Shown piece by piece: positions 24,927-34,153 of a DNA stretch of 64,000 bases. The notes beneath the pieces are model-generated. The model did not search any database, had not been told where the DNA came from, and saw only the letters and a program-made list of their open reading frames with translations. Numbering within the stretch: position 1 is the first letter of the stretch; each line of letters begins with the position of its first letter. A program made the translations under genes and the position numbers. The DNA comes from Chitinophaga sp. YR573 (GTDB taxonomy: Bacteria > Bacteroidota > Bacteroidia > Chitinophagales > Chitinophagaceae), in assembly GCF_900110995.1 (NCBI RefSeq), contig NZ_FOJF01000002.1:930001-994000 (forward strand). Direction: 5' to 3'.

Positions 24927-27122
24927 ATGAATGAGGCCATTATAGGCAAAGCACTGGCTGCGCTTATACCGGCACTGTTACTGGACCAGCAGGGGAACCT
25001 GCTGTTTGCCAATGAGAGAGCTGCCGGGTTGGTGCAATTGGACGATGAGCATAAAGGGGGAGAGCATTACGATCAGATTATCGGTAAACGGACCCGTATC
25101 TATTGGGTTGAACTTTGTCACAAATTGCAGTCGGGGCTTCATGCCAGTGTAGAAATGCATTGTCTTACGGGTGAATGGATTGAATGGCAGCTAAGCGCTA
25201 TTGAAAACGAGTATGTACTAACAGGTCATACTATCACATCCCGCCGCAGGCGGAATGATAAACAGATATTTGAAAATCTGCCGATCGGATTACAACAGTT
25301 TACTCCAGATGGTTATCACGTGGATATCAACCAGATCCAGCGGGAAATATGGGGAGATGACCATCCGATGTTTACAGAACCGGATTATAATATAGTAGAA
25401 GATCCTTATTATCTGCAGGCAGGATTGAGCCAGTTGTTCCGGGATGCTCTGCATACCCGTCAGCCTGTGAAGAATGAGATCCTGCTGAGATATAAAGAAA
25501 ACCCAAGAGGAGACGTTACCCGCTTGCAACCTTATTATTACGAGGCTACCGTGTTTCCTGTTCAAAGCAGGGAAGCTGGTGTTACCGGCCTTTTCCTGAT
25601 GCTGAACGAGATCACAGCACAGAAACTGGCAGCCATCAGCCTGGAAAAGAGCGAACGCCTGCTCGATAATATCGTGGAGAACCTGCCCATTGGTTATATG
25701 CAGTTTGATCACTACGGGTTTTTACGACGGGTAAATCAGACGCAGCGCCGCTTCCTGGGCCTTCGGGATGGCATGGAAGCTACCGCCTATAACATCATGA
25801 GCGATCCTTTCGCGACCATGTACCAGCTGGATGAACTGTTTGTGCAGGTGATGGAAGAAAACAGGGTACTGCGTTTAGAAAAACAGATAGATTTTTCACT
25901 GGAAGATACCTGGACTGACCAACAGAAAGAAGTATGGCTGGACATTACCATTTTTCCTTTACAGGATGCTGTTGATAAAAAACAGATTGTGGTAATGCTG
26001 GTGAATGATATCACCAATAAGAAACGGGAACGCCGTATCCGTACACAGTTGCAGCGGAACACGGCACAACTGCACCTGTTCTTTGATGCGGTGGATATGG
26101 GTTATGCCACCATAGAAAGAAACGGGCTGGTCACCTTTGTGAACAGTAAAGCGATGGAGATGGTGGGTGTAGATGTAAAACAAGGTAGTAACATCTTTAT
26201 CACGTTACCGGAATTCTCTGCCAATACCCCCTTTGCTGTCCGTTTTTCAGAGGCGATGAAAAGTGAAGTATCAGAGACCTTTTACAGTTACTTTTCCCGC
26301 ATGGACAAATGGTATGATTTCATGCTTACACCCATGCAGGATGGCGCTCTTTCCGTATTCATCCGGGATATTACAGAGAGCCGCAAGATGCAGAAGGACC
26401 TGTACAAAGCAAATAACCAGCTGAACCGCCTGAACCGTAACCTGGTAAATCAGAATCAGCAGCTGGAAGATTTCGCGCATATCACTTCTCATAACCTGCG
26501 TGCACCCATTGCAAACCTGAAAGCGTTAATGCAGATGTATGTGGCTACCAGTCTGCCCGGCGAGCAGGAGTTATACCTGGGTATGCTACAGGAAGTGATC
26601 CATAAAATTGATGAAACCCTGAACGACCTGGTAGATGTGGTGCAGATCAGGAAGAATGATGATGTGGAACGGGAGCCCTTGTATTTTGCGGAACGGCTGC
26701 AATCTGTAAAAGACGTGTTACTCGTTGATATTGAGGTGAGTGGCATTCAAATAACGACTAGTTTTGATAAGGCGCCTGTATTGGAGTTCCCACGGGTATA
26801 CCTGGACAGTATCCTGCAAAACCTGATCACTAACGCGATCCGTTACAGAACGCTGGAACGTATACCGAGCCTGCATTTGAGTACCTGGAAAGAGAGCGGC
26901 CGCATCGTGCTTACCGCAGAAGATAACGGGGTAGGTATAGATATGGAGCGCTTTGGCAGTAAGCTCTTCGGATTCAGAAAGACCTTTCACAAGAACAAGG
27001 ATGCGAAGGGAATAGGGTTATTTATAACAAAAACGCAGGTAGAAGCGATGGGTGGAAGTATCAGAGCTGAAAGTACTCCCGGCCGGGGAACCAAATTTAT
27101 CATTACCTTTAAATCCGAATAA
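24927..27122 (+). CDS. Cytosolic multi-PAS sensor histidine kinase
   Basis: The 731-residue protein has no transmembrane helix and no signal peptide. Four PAS-like units lie near residues 1-100, 110-230, 248-370 and 383-485. The second and third open with almost the same words (ENLPIGLQQF and ENLPIGYMQF), which points to tandem duplication. A coiled-coil linker leads to the phospho-acceptor H522 in SHNLRAPIAN, then the ATPase domain with NLITNAIRY, EDNGVGIDME and KGIGLFITKTQVEAMGG. The kinase senses an internal cue; the ligand is unknown. A single-domain response regulator begins 8 bases after the stop and is the obvious partner. Confidence 0.93.
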   Translation: MNEAIIGKALAALIPALLLDQQGNLLFANERAAGLVQLDDEHKGGEHYDQIIGKRTRIYWVELCHKLQSGLHASVEMHCLTGEWIEWQLSAIENEYVLTGHTITSRRRRNDKQIFENLPIGLQQFTPDGYHVDINQIQREIWGDDHPMFTEPDYNIVEDPYYLQAGLSQLFRDALHTRQPVKNEILLRYKENPRGDVTRLQPYYYEATVFPVQSREAGVTGLFLMLNEITAQKLAAISLEKSERLLDNIVENLPIGYMQFDHYGFLRRVNQTQRRFLGLRDGMEATAYNIMSDPFATMYQLDELFVQVMEENRVLRLEKQIDFSLEDTWTDQQKEVWLDITIFPLQDAVDKKQIVVMLVNDITNKKRERRIRTQLQRNTAQLHLFFDAVDMGYATIERNGLVTFVNSKAMEMVGVDVKQGSNIFITLPEFSANTPFAVRFSEAMKSEVSETFYSYFSRMDKWYDFMLTPMQDGALSVFIRDITESRKMQKDLYKANNQLNRLNRNLVNQNQQLEDFAHITSHNLRAPIANLKALMQMYVATSLPGEQELYLGMLQEVIHKIDETLNDLVDVVQIRKNDDVEREPLYFAERLQSVKDVLLVDIEVSGIQITTSFDKAPVLEFPRVYLDSILQNLITNAIRYRTLERIPSLHLSTWKESGRIVLTAEDNGVGIDMERFGSKLFGFRKTFHKNKDAKGIGLFITKTQVEAMGGSIRAESTPGRGTKFIITFKSE

Positions 27123-27130
27123 GTCCCTCT

Positions 27131-27529
27131 ATGCAGTTGCTCAATTTGATCTTTATAGTAGATGACGACCCTATCCATCAACAAATCGCAAATATTATGA
27201 TACGCCGGCAGGGTATCGGGGAGAACGTGAAGACTTTTTCGGATGCCCAGGATACGCTTGATTATTTGAAATTGCATCAGGATGAGCCAGCTCTTCTTCC
27301 GGACCTGATTCTATTGGACCTTAATATGCCTGTAATGGACGGATGGGAGTTTCTGAATGATTATGCGGGCTTTTATGAGCAGCTATCCAAGGAGATCGGA
27401 ATTTTTGTACTTACTTCTTCTATTGATGATAAAGACAGGAAAAAGGTAGATAATTTCTCCTTTGTAAAAGGGTACCTTACCAAACCTTTGTCCAGCGAAA
27501 TTATTACGAAACTGCAACAGTACAGTTAA
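27131..27529 (+). CDS. Single-domain response regulator
   Basis: The 132-residue protein is a receiver domain only. The acidic pocket is in IVDDDP (D11-D13), the phospho-acceptor D63 in LDLNMPVMDGWEF, and K118 in LTKPLS. There is no DNA-binding or enzymatic output domain, so it must act by protein contact or phosphotransfer, as CheY or Spo0F do. It sits 8 bases after the multi-PAS kinase in the same transcript. Its stop codon overlaps the stop of the convergent rpe gene by four bases. Confidence 0.93.
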   Translation: MQLLNLIFIVDDDPIHQQIANIMIRRQGIGENVKTFSDAQDTLDYLKLHQDEPALLPDLILLDLNMPVMDGWEFLNDYAGFYEQLSKEIGIFVLTSSIDDKDRKKVDNFSFVKGYLTKPLSSEIITKLQQYS

Positions 27530-28185
27530 CTTTCTTTCAGTGCTTTAATGGTAGCAGCAGGATCTGCAGATGAAAATACCGTACTACCGGCCACCAATAC
27601 ATTCGCACCTGCATTGATAATATCCGTAGCATTATCCAGCGTTATTCCTCCATCCACTTCTATTAATGCATGTGCATTGTATGCCTTGATCATATCCCTT
27701 AGTTCACTGAGTTTTTTCAGTGTCTGCGGAATAAAATGCTGACCACCGAAACCAGGATTTACACTCATCACCAGTACTACATCAATATCGTTGATTACAT
27801 TTTCCAGCAGATGTACAGGCGTGTGTGGATTCAGTGCCACACCAGCTTTCATACCCAGTCCTTTAATCTGCTGTATGTTGCGGTGCAGGTGTATGCAGGC
27901 TTCATAATGGACCGTTAAGATATCTGCACCTGCCTGTTTAAAAGCTTCTGCATATTTCTCGGGTTCTTCTATCATCAGGTGTACGTCGCACGTCTTTTTT
28001 GCGGCTTTTTTTATCTGGGCAATTACGGGAATACCATAACTGATATTAGGTACAAAACGACCATCCATTACATCCAGATGCAGCCAGTCGGCCTCACTAC
28101 GGTTCAGCATATCCACTTCTTTTCCCAGCTCCAGGAAATTAGCTGCCAGCAGGGAAGGTGCTACGAGTGTGTTTCTTTTTTCCAT
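27526..28185 (-). CDS. rpe: Ribulose-phosphate 3-epimerase
   Basis: From ATG 28183-28185 the protein is 219 residues, the normal length for Rpe, and starts MEKRNTLVAPSLLAANFLEL. Family motifs are WLHLDVMDGRFVPNISYG, CDVHLMIEEPE, VNPGFGGQHFI and EVDGGITLDNA. It interconverts ribulose-5-phosphate and xylulose-5-phosphate in the pentose phosphate pathway. A longer frame reaches back into the TPR lipoprotein gene, but that part is not Rpe-like. Only one base separates this start from the TPR gene's stop, so the two are co-transcribed. Confidence 0.96.
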   Translation of the reverse strand: MEKRNTLVAPSLLAANFLELGKEVDMLNRSEADWLHLDVMDGRFVPNISYGIPVIAQIKKAAKKTCDVHLMIEEPEKYAEAFKQAGADILTVHYEACIHLHRNIQQIKGLGMKAGVALNPHTPVHLLENVINDIDVVLVMSVNPGFGGQHFIPQTLKKLSELRDMIKAYNAHALIEVDGGITLDNATDIINAGANVLVAGSTVFSSADPAATIKALKES

Positions 28186-28186
28186 T

Positions 28187-29200
28187 CTATTTATTTTTAA
28201 GACTGTCCAGTGCCGCTCTGGCTTCCGGGTACGATTTGCGGAAGGTGAGCGCTTTACTGTAATCATCAATAGCAGCTAATTTGCGGCCAAGTTTTTCGTG
28301 GCAGCGGGCACGGTAGTAATAAGCCTCTGCATCTGCGGGAGAAGCTTTGGCTGCCATATTAAAATAGCTGAATGCGGCAGACCATTGTTGCTGTCTGTAA
28401 TATATTTTCCCCATGGAGAGGTAGAGGTCCTCATCATCAGGATCTATCACCACGCCTTTTTTATAAGCTGCTATGGCCTCTGCAAATTTACCATCCTTTT
28501 CATAATACTGACCGATGGCATATTGTGCATCTGCATTGGATGAATCGAGGCGGGAAGCCAGTTCATAATAATGAATGGCAGCCGGAAGATGTCTTTCCTG
28601 GAGCAGATCGCCCAGTTCCATTACGGCATCGTAATCACTTTGCATACCGGCTGCATCGATGGCAGTGGTAAGGTGTTTAATGGCAAGAGCGGTATCTTTC
28701 CTTTCTTCGGCAATGCGGGCTTTGAGGTAATAGGCTTTATCGTGTGTATCGTTAGAGGCAGCCAGTACGGAAGCCAGACTGTCTGCTTTTTTGTATTGTT
28801 TATTTTCTATCAGGGCAGTGGCCAGCCGGTATTCCAGGTAGGGATAATGAGGCGATGTTTTCAATGCTTTTTCGAAGTTGGCAACAGCCTGCGGATATTT
28901 TTCCACCAGAATGGCCGCTTCGCCTGCACCTGCCCAATAGTCTGTCACCTGTGGTTTCAGGTGGGCTGCTTTTTCGAAGTCTTTTTGTGCCAGTGCCGGG
29001 TCAGTATTGAATAATAATAATGCTCTGCGGAAGTGAAGATCAGCATCGTTTGGGAACATGCTCAGTGAATCCGTTAATGGTAGTACCATGGGTGCATACA
29101 GGGCCGAATCAGCGTCTGCCTTATCAGCATCCTGCTGTCCTGTGGAATTGGACTGACAAGAATAAAGGATAGGTATCAATAAAAGGGCGAGGTATTTCAT
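28187..29200 (-). CDS. Tetratricopeptide repeat lipoprotein
   Basis: The 337-residue product starts MKYLALLLIPILYSC, a short lipoprotein signal with C15. A linker rich in Asp, Ala and Ser is followed by about seven TPR units (for example ADLHFRRALLLFNTDPALAQ, YPYLEYRLATALIENKQYKK, ADAQYAIGQYYEKDGKFAEA, EDLYLSMGKIYYRQQQWSAA and AEAYYYRARCHEKLGRKLAA). It is likely anchored in the membrane and acts as a protein-binding scaffold. The partner is unknown. It precedes rpe with a one-base gap, which looks like co-transcription for convenience and not a shared pathway. Confidence 0.88.
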   Translation of the reverse strand: MKYLALLLIPILYSCQSNSTGQQDADKADADSALYAPMVLPLTDSLSMFPNDADLHFRRALLLFNTDPALAQKDFEKAAHLKPQVTDYWAGAGEAAILVEKYPQAVANFEKALKTSPHYPYLEYRLATALIENKQYKKADSLASVLAASNDTHDKAYYLKARIAEERKDTALAIKHLTTAIDAAGMQSDYDAVMELGDLLQERHLPAAIHYYELASRLDSSNADAQYAIGQYYEKDGKFAEAIAAYKKGVVIDPDDEDLYLSMGKIYYRQQQWSAAFSYFNMAAKASPADAEAYYYRARCHEKLGRKLAAIDDYSKALTFRKSYPEARAALDSLKNK

Positions 29201-29215
29201 ACTACAATATTAAAG

Positions 29216-29245
29216 AATTAGCTGCAAGATAGCTTGCAGCTAATT
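29216..29245 (-). terminator. Terminator of the thrABC operon
   Basis: AATTAGCTGCAAG (29216-29228) pairs perfectly with CTTGCAGCTAATT (29233-29245). On the minus strand it begins two bases after the thrC stop and is followed by CTTT. It closes thrABC. Confidence 0.75.
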
Positions 29246-29246
29246 A

Positions 29247-30536
29247 CTAATTCTGCATCAGCCATGTTTTTAATGCATTGTAGTCGTTCGGCAGCAGTAC
29301 TGCTTTCTTATCAAGGCTGTATAATGACTGTACACGCTCTGGTGTAACTATTTTTTCCTGAAGGGCCGCCGGGGCGGTATCAGCAAACTTTACAGGGTGA
29401 GCTGTTTCGAGGAAAACACCGGCCGTACTCTTTGTCTGAGACAGGTATTTTTGCAGGCCAAGGTAACCTACTGCACCATGAGGGTCCAGCATGTAATGTT
29501 CCTTTTCCCATACTTCTTCCATGGTAACGATAGTTTCCTTATCTGTAAAGCTGTAGGATGTTAATTTCTGTTGCAGCGCAGGCAGACTGTTGGCAAACAA
29601 TTCCAGGATCCTGATAAAGTTGCTGGGATCTGCCACGTCCATGGCGTTGGAAAGGGTAGGAGTTGCCTGTCCGGGTTCATATTTACCCGAATGCATAAAC
29701 CTTGGCACTGTATCATTGACGTTGGTACTGGCCACAAAATGTTGCACAGGGAGGCCCATGGCAGCAGCCATCATACCGGCACAGATATTACCGAAGTTAC
29801 CGCTGGGTACAGAAAATACGATGTCCGATTTCAGTTGTTTGTACGCCAGCAGGTAATAGAACATCTGCGGCAGCCAGCGGGCTACATTGATAGAGTTGGC
29901 GCTGGTGAGCAGGCAGTGTGCCTGTAGTTCTGCATCCAGGAAAGCGGTTTTCACCATGCGCTGGCAATCATCGAAAGTGCCCTGAATTTCCAGGGCGGTG
30001 ATGTTACCATTGAGGGTGGTGAGTTGTTTTTCCTGTAAGGTGCTTACTTTACCGGAAGGGTAGAGGATGACTACACGTACGCCGGGAACATTGTAGAAAC
30101 CGTGTGCCACAGCGCCGCCGGTATCGCCGGAAGTGGCAACCAGTACGGTTACGGGGCGGCTGTCGTTCCTGCGGAAGTAACCCAGGCAGCCTGCCATGAA
30201 GCGGGCGCCTACGTCCTTAAATGCCAGGGTAGGGCCATGGAATAATTCCAGTGCGTAAATGTTGTCTTTTACCTTTTCCAAAGGGAAAGGAAAGCTGAGT
30301 GTATCTGCAATGATTTTGCGTAAGATCTCTTCGGGGATTTCTTCACCTACGAAAGGTTTGATAGCGGCGTAAGCGATATCAAGATCAGAATGTTCTTCTA
30401 TCTTACTAAAGAACTCTTTTTCAAATGAAGGGATCTGTTCCGGGAAGTATAATCCTTTATCCGGTGCTAATCCCTGTACTACTGCATCTTCGAAAGTAAC
30501 GACATGCTGTTTATTCTGTAAGCTGAAATATTTCAT
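29247..30536 (-). CDS. thrC: Threonine synthase
   Basis: The 429-residue PLP enzyme starts MKYFSLQNKQHVVTFEDAVV, with the PLP-binding lysine K107 in GPTLAFKDVGARFM and the phosphate loop SGDTGGAVAHGFYN. It is of the longer bacterial/fungal class (DKGLYFPEQIPSF, then FHGPTLAFKD). It converts O-phosphohomoserine to threonine, the last step of the pathway. It is the third gene of thrA-thrB-thrC, 16 bases after thrB, and a strong hairpin terminator follows immediately. Confidence 0.96.
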   Translation of the reverse strand: MKYFSLQNKQHVVTFEDAVVQGLAPDKGLYFPEQIPSFEKEFFSKIEEHSDLDIAYAAIKPFVGEEIPEEILRKIIADTLSFPFPLEKVKDNIYALELFHGPTLAFKDVGARFMAGCLGYFRRNDSRPVTVLVATSGDTGGAVAHGFYNVPGVRVVILYPSGKVSTLQEKQLTTLNGNITALEIQGTFDDCQRMVKTAFLDAELQAHCLLTSANSINVARWLPQMFYYLLAYKQLKSDIVFSVPSGNFGNICAGMMAAAMGLPVQHFVASTNVNDTVPRFMHSGKYEPGQATPTLSNAMDVADPSNFIRILELFANSLPALQQKLTSYSFTDKETIVTMEEVWEKEHYMLDPHGAVGYLGLQKYLSQTKSTAGVFLETAHPVKFADTAPAALQEKIVTPERVQSLYSLDKKAVLLPNDYNALKTWLMQN

Positions 30537-30552
30537 TGTCTTTAGACTTTTG

Positions 30553-31479
30553 TTACACTTTATCTATCCTGCATCCCCTGGTATTGATCTGAGATACATG
30601 GATCTTATAATCCACGCCCAGCGGAGCATACACCTTATCCATCATCTCTGCCACGTTACGTGCATTTGCTTCTCCTTTGCTCAGCATGAAAACGGAAGGG
30701 CCTGATCCGGAGATACCGCCACCCAGGGCACCGGCTTCCTTACATTTTACTTTCAGTTCATAAAAAGCCGGTATGAGGATAGCGCGTACCGGTTCTACGA
30801 TCACATCTTCCAGGGAACGGCTGATGAGGTCATAATTTTCCTGGTAGAGACCTGCCACTAATGCACCTACGTTACCCCATTGACGGATGGCGTCTGTCAT
30901 GAGTACTTTTTGTTTCAGTATCTCACGGGCATCGGAAGTTTTTACTTCTATCTGAGGATGGATGACGGTCACCCACAGGTCGGCGGGTGTATGCAGCCCT
31001 GTAATATCAAGTGGTTTGTAACTGCGTACCAGTGTGAAGCCGCCCATAATAGCCGGTGCCACGTTATCCGCATGCGCCGCGCCGCTGGCCAGCCGTTCGC
31101 CTTCCATGGCAAAACGTACCAGTTGTTTAGGCGTGAACGGGTTGTTCAGCAGGTAATTGGCGCCTGCTACGGCACCCGCAGAGCTGGCAGCACTGGAGCC
31201 GATACCACTGCCGGGAGGGATATTCTTGAAGAGTTCCAGTTCTATGCCTGTGTCTGGCTGGCCATACTTTTGTAACAAGGCCTGTATTGCCACACCGCAA
31301 ACGTTCTGCGCCGGGTCTGTGGAAAGGTTGGCACCGTGTATCTTCGTGATGGTAACACCCGGAGTGGAGCTTAAGCGCATGATCATCTCATCGCCCGGAG
31401 CGTCCATTGCCAGTCCTATTACATCAAACCCACAGGCTACATTGGCAACGGTAGCAGGAGCAAATACTTTAATATCCAT
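30553..31479 (-). CDS. thrB: Homoserine kinase
   Basis: The 308-residue GHMP-family kinase has ATVANVACGFDVIGLAMDAP at the start and the glycine-rich ATP loop PPGSGIGSSAASSAGAVAG at about residues 88-106. Later come AHADNVAPAIMGGFTL and ALGGGISGSGPSVF. It phosphorylates homoserine for threonine synthase. It lies 16 bases downstream of thrA and 16 bases upstream of thrC, so the three genes form one compact operon controlled by the leader upstream of thrA. Confidence 0.97.
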   Translation of the reverse strand: MDIKVFAPATVANVACGFDVIGLAMDAPGDEMIMRLSSTPGVTITKIHGANLSTDPAQNVCGVAIQALLQKYGQPDTGIELELFKNIPPGSGIGSSAASSAGAVAGANYLLNNPFTPKQLVRFAMEGERLASGAAHADNVAPAIMGGFTLVRSYKPLDITGLHTPADLWVTVIHPQIEVKTSDAREILKQKVLMTDAIRQWGNVGALVAGLYQENYDLISRSLEDVIVEPVRAILIPAFYELKVKCKEAGALGGGISGSGPSVFMLSKGEANARNVAEMMDKVYAPLGVDYKIHVSQINTRGCRIDKV

Positions 31480-31495
31480 GTTGTAATTAGTTTAA

Positions 31496-33943
31496 TTATC
31501 TCGCAGATCTGATCACGTCAGCAAATATACCGGAAGCTGTCACATCTGCACCGGCGCCTGCACCTTTTACGATCAGGGGCTGGTCTGCATAACGGTTCGT
31601 GGTATACAACACGATATTATCCTTGCCTTCTAAGTTAAAGAAAGGATGATCAGGAGCGATAGACTGTAATCCTACAGAGGCCTTTCCATTTTCATAACGG
31701 GCCACGAACTTCAGCTTTTTACCTTCGTCGTCAGCCTTCTGGCGTAAGTTAAGGAAATGGGCAGCATGTACGTCCAGTTGCTCATAGAAATCAGCAACAG
31801 ATGGCGCGTTCAGGGCTTCTGCCGGCAGGAAGGAGTGGTTGGTGATTTCATCCAGTTCCATCACAGCGCCGCTTTCACGGGCAAGGATCAGTATTTTGCG
31901 CATTACGTCCACACCGCTGAGGTCTATACGTGGATCTGGTTCCGTGTATCCTTCATCCTGTGCAGCTTTCACCACCTGGCGGAAGTTAGCGCCATTCACG
32001 AAGTTGTTGAATACAAAGTTCAGGCTACCACTGAGGACCGCTTCAATACTGCGTACTTTATCACCACTGCGAATTAAATCGTTGAGTGTGTTGATCACCG
32101 GTAATCCGGCGCCTACATTGGTTTCGAACAGGAAGGAAGCGTTGAATTTACGCGCCAGTTCCTTCAGGTTCTTATAGTATGCATAGTCGGAAGAGCAGGC
32201 TATTTTATTGCATGTAACTACGGAGATACCATGTTGGAGGAATTCACTGTAGATAGCGGCTACTTCTTTACTGGCAGTATTATCAATGAACACGCTGTTA
32301 CGCAGGTTCAGGGTTTTTATTTTCTGAGCGAAGGCTTTTAAGTCGGCCGGTTCTCCGTTTTCCAGTAAGGAACGCCATTCGGCCAGGTTGATAGACTCAT
32401 GACCGAACACCATCTTTTTACTGTTGGCGATACCTGCCACACGTATGTGCAGTCCCAGTTCATTCATCAGGTAATTATGCTGCTGATTCAGTTGTTCCAG
32501 CAGTTTGCTACCTACATTTCCAGCACCGGCGATGAATACGTTCACCTGTTTGAGTGGTGTTTCGAAGAAGGCTTCGTGTATAACGTTGAGCGCTTTTTTA
32601 ACATCTGCTTTATTAATCACTACAGAGATGTTCTTTTCTGTAGAACCCTGTGCGATAGCGCGTACGTTCACACCATTTCTACCTAAAGCACCAAAGAGTT
32701 TAGCGCTGGTACCGTGGTGATTTTTCATTTTATCACCTACTACCGCTACTATGCTCATATCTCTTTCTACTATCAGCGGTTCTATGCGTTTATCCTGTAT
32801 TTCCTGTGCAAACTCACTGTCTACAGTCGTTTTGGCCTTCAGCATATCTGCTTCATGGATCCCTACGGTGATGGAGTGTTCAGAAGAACTCTGAGTGATA
32901 AGGATCACGTTTACGCGTTCCTGTAACAAAGCATCGAACAGGCGTTTGGAGAAACCGGGGATACCCACCATGCCACTACCTTCCAGGGTCAGCAGGGCTA
33001 TCTTCTGGATACCGCTGATACCTGTTACGGGGAAGCTGCGGGTCTCACCATTGGGTGTATGGATAAGGGTACCGTAATCATCCGGAGCGAAGGTGTTCTT
33101 TATCCAGATGGGGATACGTTTATTCATCACTGGTTGTATGGTAGGAGGGTAGATTACTTTCGCACCGAAGTGGGAAAGTTCCATCGCTTCCGCATAGCTG
33201 ATATGAGCGATAGGAATAGCCTGTGATACGAGGCGGGGGTCGGCGGTCATCATTCCGCTAACGTCTGTCCATATATCCAGCACTTCTGCATTGAGGGCAG
33301 CAGCCATGATGGCAGCAGTATAGTCGGAACCTCCGCGGCCCAGGGTGGTGGTTTCACCGTCTGCGCTGGCGGCTACGAAGCCGGGCAGTACGAAGTAATC
33401 GGCAGTTTCCTGCAGGAAGTATTGGTTAGCCTGATGATTTGTAGCGAGGAAGTTTACAGCGGCATTACCGAAGTGGCTGTCAGTAACGATCAGCTCGCGA
33501 CTGTCTTTCCATACGGCTTTGAGGCCGTTTACTTTGAGTTTTTCGGCAAGCAGGTAAGAGGATACCAGTTCTCCGAAGCTCATGATCTTGTCCAGCGACC
33601 TGGCACTGAGTTCTCCCACCTGAAAGATCCCATCACAAAGGGTTTCGAGGGTGTTGAGTCTCTTTTTTACCTGGCTGATAAGGCCACTCTGTACGGTAAT
33701 CGGGAAGAGGGTGCGGATGGTATCCAGGTGTTTATTTTCAATTTCCTGCAATACGCTTCTGTATTGTTCCTGTCCTTGTCCGGCAAGCTGTCCGCATTGG
33801 ATCAGTTTATCGGTAATGCCACTCATAGCAGAAGCAACGATTGTAAAGCGCCCGTTTGGTTTTTTATGTTGTATGATATTGCAAACCTGTTCTATCGCCT
33901 GGGCGCTTCCCATGGAAGTTCCGCCAAATTTTAATACTTGCAT
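31496..33943 (-). CDS. thrA: Bifunctional aspartokinase / homoserine dehydrogenase
   Basis: The 815-residue fusion has an aspartokinase half (KFGGTSMG at residues 5-12, FGELVSSYLLAEKLK, GRGGSDYTAAIMAAALNAE), two ACT regulatory domains (about 310-450; ALLTLEGSGMVGIPGFSKRL and SIVAVVGDKMKNHHGTSAKL), and a homoserine dehydrogenase half from about 460 (VFIAGAGNVGSKLLEQL, then SGSLNFVFN). It performs the first and third steps from aspartate to homoserine; the ACT domains probably confer threonine feedback. The start is ATG 33941-33943, the first gene of thrABC. The leader upstream carries a Thr/Ile-rich peptide. Confidence 0.97.
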   Translation of the reverse strand: MQVLKFGGTSMGSAQAIEQVCNIIQHKKPNGRFTIVASAMSGITDKLIQCGQLAGQGQEQYRSVLQEIENKHLDTIRTLFPITVQSGLISQVKKRLNTLETLCDGIFQVGELSARSLDKIMSFGELVSSYLLAEKLKVNGLKAVWKDSRELIVTDSHFGNAAVNFLATNHQANQYFLQETADYFVLPGFVAASADGETTTLGRGGSDYTAAIMAAALNAEVLDIWTDVSGMMTADPRLVSQAIPIAHISYAEAMELSHFGAKVIYPPTIQPVMNKRIPIWIKNTFAPDDYGTLIHTPNGETRSFPVTGISGIQKIALLTLEGSGMVGIPGFSKRLFDALLQERVNVILITQSSSEHSITVGIHEADMLKAKTTVDSEFAQEIQDKRIEPLIVERDMSIVAVVGDKMKNHHGTSAKLFGALGRNGVNVRAIAQGSTEKNISVVINKADVKKALNVIHEAFFETPLKQVNVFIAGAGNVGSKLLEQLNQQHNYLMNELGLHIRVAGIANSKKMVFGHESINLAEWRSLLENGEPADLKAFAQKIKTLNLRNSVFIDNTASKEVAAIYSEFLQHGISVVTCNKIACSSDYAYYKNLKELARKFNASFLFETNVGAGLPVINTLNDLIRSGDKVRSIEAVLSGSLNFVFNNFVNGANFRQVVKAAQDEGYTEPDPRIDLSGVDVMRKILILARESGAVMELDEITNHSFLPAEALNAPSVADFYEQLDVHAAHFLNLRQKADDEGKKLKFVARYENGKASVGLQSIAPDHPFFNLEGKDNIVLYTTNRYADQPLIVKGAGAGADVTASGIFADVIRSAR

Positions 33944-34021
33944 TGTATAATGATATTAATACGTAAAGTTCCTATCCCTTTTACCGGTGGTACCACTAGG
34001 TGGTCGTTGGATGATATGTGA

Positions 34022-34045
34022 AATTAACCCCGTAACGGGGTAATT
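34022..34045 (-). terminator. Hairpin at the end of the thr leader peptide (candidate attenuator)
   Basis: On the minus strand AATTACCCCG pairs with CGGGGTTAATT (one bulged T), with a three-base TTA loop. The stem covers the last Thr codon, the Pro-Leu-Arg-Gly codons and the stop of the leader peptide. The U tract after it is short, so it may be a weak terminator or one arm of a switching structure. Confidence 0.55.
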
Positions 34046-34125
34046 GTTGTTGTTGTAATAGTGCTGAAGCCTGTGCCGGAGAAGGCGCAGATTACAGATG
34101 AGAAGTATGTAGAAGAATGTAGCAC
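34024..34125 (-). CDS. Candidate thr operon leader peptide (33 residues)
   Basis: From GTG 34123-34125 the frame encodes 33 residues and stops at 34024-34026, 80 bases before thrA. The last part reads S-T-I-T-T-T-T-I-T-P-L-R-G: six of these 13 residues are Thr and two are Ile. The codons include four ACA in a row (34056-34045). E. coli thrL has a very similar Thr/Ile run and controls thrABC by ribosome stalling. A promoter at 34154-34185 would start the RNA about 23 bases before this GTG; an in-frame ATG at 34164 lies on the promoter and so is unlikely to be used. The role is inferred. Confidence 0.65.
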   Translation of the reverse strand: MLHSSTYFSSVICAFSGTGFSTITTTTITPLRG

Positions 34126-34153
34126 TATTGTTGTATAATTTACTTTTCGCAAA

